From positions 35,461,756-35,525,755 of the forward strand of contig CM030715.1 of the NCBI GenBank assembly GCA_017979445.1: DNA of 64,000 bases. Reading direction: 5' to 3'. The position numbers and the translations under genes are program-made. The notes beneath the pieces were generated by a model. That model saw only the letters and a list, made by a program, of their open reading frames with translations. It was not told the origin of the DNA and ran no database searches. Below are positions 59,501-64,000 of this stretch, piece by piece (position 1 is the first letter of the stretch; the number at the start of each line of letters is the position of its first letter). This DNA is from Akebia trifoliata (lineage: Eukaryota; Streptophyta; Magnoliopsida; Ranunculales; Lardizabalaceae).

Positions 59501-62500
59501 TATCATTTTTATGCATCTATATTTTCTTCCTTTTATTATAGAAAAATTTACTAAAATGGAGCACCAATTTCGAATAATTCCCAAAACGAAGCACTTTTGA
59601 ACTTATTTATGAAAAAGGGTAATTTACCATTTTCGTTTTTTTTTTACCAAAATGGTAAAAAATCTTTGAACAGTAAATTGGTAATTTTAGATACAGAAAA
59701 TACTTTTAAAAAAAAATTATGTACCAATGGGATCATTTTGACACTATACAAAAATAAATTTTAATCACATGTCAAAAGGATCTTGTTAACATTGAGTATT
59801 TTTTTTATTATAAATGTTCTTCTTCAGTGGCATCCTTTTGACATTGTACGCAAATAAATTCTTATCTCATATAAAAAGGATCGTATTGACATTGAGTAAT
59901 TTTTATTTTTAATTTTAAAAAAATCACCTTTGACATGAGATCAAAATTTATTTTTGTACAGTGTGAAAAGGATCCCATTGACAAAGAACATTTGTTTAAA
60001 AAAAATATATATATTCAATGTTAATAAAATTCTTTTGATGTGAGATCATAATTTATTTCCGTATAGTGTCAAAAGGATCCTTGAACTTTTAAAAAAAATA
60101 TTCAATGTCATCAGGATCCCTTTAACATGAGATGAGAATTTATTTTATACAGTGTCTGTTGTCTAATTTTACGCACTGAAGTATACGAATCGAAATAAGT
60201 AATAAAGTGATGAGAAAGCATCGTTCCCACGGAAATTAAATACCAATCAATTACTAATTACCAATCTATCTCACTCTAATCTTATCCAAACAATAGTAAA
60301 AATAGGATTTAAAAATAAACAAATAAAATAACACAGATAATAAATTTGAAGATTAAAATCAATGAATGATAAAACCTAGACTTATAATTTCCCCCAAACA
60401 ATCCACTTGATTAAATTCTTTTTCCTTCTATGCTAAATTAATCCACTATAATTGTCACCCAAGAGCACTAAATTCTTACAAGCCTCTGTCAATGGTCATG
60501 TTAAAAATACCCTCTTAGATTAATTCCCTATATGTCTATGAGAATTAAATCAAGAAAAATTCATTAAGAATAAACTCTCATAAGGATGCACATGCAACTT
60601 GAGTATATATCTATCTCAAATTAAGATATGTTACTCCAACTAGGTCATGAACACAAAACAACTTTGTCGATATTATTAAAGTTCACCAATTTAATTCAAT
60701 CAATGGTCAGTTAATTAAATTGTAGTAAACATAGGATAGAATAAATAATTATATGTAGAAATAATCATAGAAAAAAGAAAGAAAATTAATCAAGCATCAT
60801 GAATGGGTTCTATTATAACCCTATAATGTAAATTAGTTCATCATTGAAAATAAAAAGTAATCACATGAGCATTCAGTCATTCTTAGAGATTACAACGATC
60901 AAGAGAAGAGACAAAGTTCAGGAAAATAAAACTCGTCGATCTCCAATTCTCGTCCTCCTTCTCAAGCTTGTGCCTCCAAGAAAATCCAAAAATTTCGAAC
61001 CCTCTAAAAGTCTTAATTTTTCCTATTTATAGGTATGGAGTCGTTAGGGTTAAGTGTCCCAAAATTCGCCTTTAATTCGGCCTAAAAAATCAATGAATAA
61101 TGCTAAAAACGTAAACGAGCCTCGGCCTCAAAACATGCCATGCTGGGGTTCTTCGTGTTTCATTTCCGTGCTGTGCAATTCTTGAACTCGCGCTGCGGTC
61201 TCGCTTGCTATCAAGCTGCGGCTTGAAGACTTTTTAGTTTGAACCAATTTGGAGTCGGAATTTCTTCAAAATGTTGGCAATTATCCCAATGTTCCATAAT
61301 GCTCTTGAGCTGCAAAATGACATAAAAACCAAATAAAAACACAAAAATATAAACACAAACTAAACTTAAATAAAAACAACTAAAATACTCTAAAATTAAC
61401 AAAATATTATACCTAAAAGTGGTTAATTCACAGGTATAAAACCCACTCATCAGTGTCAAAAGGATCCTATTGACATTGAACTTTAAAAGAAAAAAAAAAG
61501 AGGTATTTTCGGTATATAAAATTATCAATATACTGTTCAAAGTTTTTTTTTTTACAATCCCGAAAACGTTAAATTACCTGTTTTTGGAAATAAGATTAAA
61601 AATGATCCATTTTGGGAATTATTCAATTTTCGGTGCATGTTTTGGTTAATTTGCCTTTATTATATAAACTGACATTTTTGTTTACTTATAAGATCATGTA
61701 TACAAATCTTTCGCCCGATGGATCCTTGAAATTGTATGAGTTCATAGCAATGGTGACAGTGGCGATGATCATTCTATCACAGCTTCCATCTTTCCACTCT
61801 CTCAGATACATCAACCTTGGCTCACTTCTTCTAAGCTTGGGTTACACTTCTCTGGTCGTCGGTGCCTGTATCTATGCTGGTATAGGAATGAAACCTGAAT
61901 ATCTTTTTTTCTGCTTTTTTTGTTTTGTTAAAATGTTCGACATGTAAATTTAGATGGATCAATAGTGCAAAATGAATTTCATAGAAACATTATAAAAAAG
62001 AGTAGGGATCCAGTAAGGTTTATATGCTTTAATCATGATTAATGGTTTATGGTTTCCTTTCCTGCAGGTTTGTCTAAAAATGCCCCTCAAAGAGATTACT
62101 CATTAGACCCGTCAACGTCAACGAGAACATTCGATGCTTTCACTTCCATCTCAATCTTGGCTGCCATCTTCGGGAATGGGATACTACCAGAGATACATGT
62201 AATTTTATTTTCCCGATCAAGCACTAATATTATTTTCAGAATGAAACGCTCAATGACCATAATAACTTTGTCTTCGACGTAATAATCAACTTGATGGTGC
62301 AATCTCATGGGCCCATGGAGATTTTGTACGCCACAAAAATCAATTTGATTGGATGACAACAACCATTCAATTATATGCATTCGGGCAATGATTTTTTTAT
62401 TAATGCACCATGATTTGAATTGCTACATGTGATTCATACAGGCTACTCTAGCTCCACCGGCTACTGGAAAGATGTTGAAGGGGCTTTTGATGTGTTACAT

Positions 62501-63424
62501 TGTGATATTCTTTACCTTCTACTCTGCTGCTGCATCTGGATATTGGGTGTTCGGAAACAAATCCAATTCTATCATTCTGAATAGCCTAATGCCCGATGAT
62601 GGACCTTCTTTGGCTCCAACATGGGTACTTGGCCTCGCGGTTATCTTTGTTTTCTTTCAGCTTCTTGCCATTGGCCTGGTAAGCCTACATGCAACCTTAA
62701 ACCTATCTATTTTAAAATGTGTTACTTTAGAGATCATGTAGTGTCTTTTGATCTTCACATTGTTATGGTTTGTGGAACCTAATGGTACTGATCAAGGGTA
62801 TTTTCGTAATTTTACTGGTAGTATGTAAAACCCTAGTTTGGTTTTTCTGGGGTGAACGTGAATTTTCTCTTCATAGTGGAATCGGGGTGATCCATGGACG
62901 TACCTTAATTTTGAGGGAACCATGTAAAAATCTGTGTGTTTTGTGTGATGGTGTCTTGTTTTATTTTCTTTCTTTCTTAGATCGATTTCTCTACACATCT
63001 CATTTTAGTATTGGCTCTTTCAATTGCTAAACAGGTTTATTCTCAAGTGGCATACGAGATCATAGAAAAGAAGTCAGCTGATGTGAAGCAGGGAATGTTC
63101 TCCAAGAGAAACCTAATTAATAGGCTATTACTTCGAACCTTATACATGGCATTTTGTGGGTTCTTTGCAGCAATGCTACCATTCTTTGGTGACATCAATG
63201 GTGTTGTTGGTGCCATAGGTTTCATCCCACTAGATTTCATCCTTCCCATGTTATTGTACAACATGACCTACAAGCCTTCAAGAACATCCCCCACTTTCTG
63301 GGTCAATATTTCTATCATGGTTGTCTTTACTGGTGCAGGGATCATGGGCTCCTTCTCCACTATAAGGAAGCTAGTCCTCGACGCCAACCAGTTCAAGTTC
63401 TTTAGTAGCGATATAGTTGATTGA
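56563..63424 (+). CDS. GAT1: GABA transporter 1-like, copy 2, with extended N-terminus
   Basis: Tandem paralogue of the preceding transporter with the same exon structure: 56563-56683, 56771-57001, 58587-58684, 61693-61879, 62068-62198, 62442-62678, 63035-63424; exons 2-7 have exactly the same lengths as in copy 1 and join in frame to 464 aa. By my count the last exon differs from copy 1 at 17 of 129 residues, so both look maintained by selection. The ATG used in copy 1 (ATGGCTGAGCC) corresponds to CTAGCGGAGCT here; the only in-frame upstream start is 56563, adding 12 residues ([12 protein letters not shown]) before the homologous start. Pore and family motifs are intact ([37 protein letters not shown]). 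Intron 3 holds a MULE-like element with a nested solo LTR. A hAT-like element ends 113 bp upstream of the start, so regulation probably differs from copy 1. Confidence 0.9.
57481..57731. mobile_element. hAT-type MITE in GAT1 copy-2 intron 2
   Basis: Ends CAAGGGCGGA on both sides (inverted); flanks GGCATTAT and GGCGTTAC match at 6 of 8. Same family as the element in copy-1 intron 2 but at a different place and in the opposite orientation, so an independent insertion. Confidence 0.7.
58205..58400 (-). mobile_element. SINE-like repeat in GAT1 copy-2 intron 2
   Basis: The minus strand has a B-box-like GTGAGTTCGATACC. It shares a long stretch with 19345-19480 (GTATCTGGGCTTTTGCCCAG versus GTATCTAGGCTTTGTCC; GAGGAATTAATGC versus AAGGAATTAATGC). 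Confidence 0.45.
59541..61655. mobile_element. MULE-like element in GAT1 copy-2 intron 3, interrupted by a solo LTR
   Basis: Long inverted repeats: the left arm (AAATTTACTAAAATGG, AATAATTCCCAAAACG, TTTGAACAGTAAATTG) is matched by the inverted right arm (AAATTAACCAAAAC, AATAATTCCCAAAATGG, TTTGAACAGTATATTG). Flanks are an exact 9-bp duplication, TTTATTATA (59532-59540 and 61656-61664). Copy 1 has the uninterrupted CTTTTATTATTTAAAC at 49117-49132. Subterminal regions hold many AAAAGGATCC..TTGACATTGA units. Without the nested LTR it is about 0.8 kb, non-coding. Confidence 0.9.
60157..61452 (-). mobile_element. Solo LTR (1296 bp) nested in the MULE-like element
   Basis: On the minus strand it begins TGATGAGTGGGTTTTATACC and ends TTAGACAACA, giving TG..CA termini. 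It is flanked by the exact 5-bp duplication GTGTC (60152-60156, 61453-61457). It contains a TATA-like CCTATAAATAGG near 61020. No internal retroelement region or coding sequence is present, so it is a recombination remnant. Confidence 0.85.
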
Positions 63425-64000
63425 TGGGGTAAAGGGTATTTATGTCAAGTTAACACAGATTGAAGACAAACAGGTGTAATTTGTGTGGATAATTAAAAAG
63501 CTATGGTACACACAAATAATTTTATGACTTGAAGATGCATGGAGTTCAGATCATCAGTTGCTGAAATTTGATCAAATTTTCTGAGTGTAAAAGCAATTCG
63601 TTTTCCCATTCTAATGTACCTTGGAACACGAGAAATGCAATTTAATCTGCTTGACCTTTTCGGTTTGTATGATCACAGGAAAGTTATTTTCAAGGGAATA
63701 CGAATTCTTGAGAAAATGAATTCTACCAGTTGATTGCACCTGGGAAAAAATGTCAGATAAAGAGTCGGTTTTTGGTTTTGAAGGTATTGGTGAGAGAATT
63801 AGGGGATGGGAAAACAACTTTCCTAGGTATTGGTGAGGAAAACATTTTCCCATCCCAGGAGGAAAATTGATTTGGGCAGGAAAATGAATTATAGAAAAAA
63901 TAATCAATTATACACCTGAAAATCCAATTTTTCAGTGGATTCTTTTTGCTCTGTGCAATCATATAGATCCCTAATGTATCAAAGAGGCTGTGTGTCCTGC

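Noticed and set aside
61211..61540. 109-aa minus-strand ORF in GAT1 copy-2 intron 3
   Set aside because: Sits inside the solo LTR; LTR leader sequence, not a gene.

Overview
This window is nuclear DNA of a flowering plant. It is AT-rich. Its genes are split by GT..AG introns, all five intact genes are on the plus strand, and the proteins belong to plant families (GH3, EDR4/DUF3133, TBL/DUF231, 3xHMG-box, GABA transporter). Nothing suggests a prokaryote, organelle or virus. The species cannot be named from the sequence; the TE-rich spacers and introns of 1-3 kb fit a woody dicot or magnoliid, which is a guess.

Layout. 1-1102: cluster of double-hairpin MITEs in TA tracts. 4654-9097: a JAR1-type GH3 jasmonoyl-amino-acid synthetase, 4 coding exons, 586 aa. 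9098-22900: gene-free spacer with hairpin MITEs, a second double-hairpin cluster (15127-16674), hAT-like and SINE-like elements, and a GC-richer block (about 12590-13440) that may be organelle-derived. 23260-27604: an EDR4-like zinc-ribbon protein, 5 exons, with an apparent 1-nt reading-frame break in exon 2. 28622-28933: a complete TRIM retroelement. 32102-35351: a TBL-type O-acetyltransferase of the TBL25/26 kind, 3 exons, 434 aa. 36444-38812: a 3xHMG-box protein, 10 exons, 503 aa, with two MSA-like mitotic motifs upstream. 42207-63424: a GABA transporter (GAT1) cluster made of a truncated pseudogene (43424-44791) and two complete 7-exon copies (45093-52187 and 56563-63424).

The genes do not form a pathway. 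JAR1 makes the active jasmonate, EDR4-like proteins affect immunity, TBL acetylates wall polysaccharide, 3xHMG-box proteins bind mitotic chromosomes, and GAT1 imports GABA. The most informative part is the GAT1 cluster, because paralogues act as empty-site controls for insertions. A 795-bp hAT-like element sits in the duplicated promoter with an exact 8-bp TSD. A three-LTR TRIM array sits in intron 6 of copy 1 and of the pseudogene but not of copy 2, so it dates between the two duplications. A MULE-like element with a nested solo LTR sits in intron 3 of copy 2 only. A hAT-like element carrying a PPR-gene fragment ends 113 bp before the copy-2 start, where the canonical ATG has become CTA and an upstream in-frame ATG adds 12 residues.

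I found no clearly new biological system. The best candidate for something unusual is the double-hairpin MITE family (nine copies): its core is conserved, while each copy has its own terminal arms that match each other but differ from those of most other copies.
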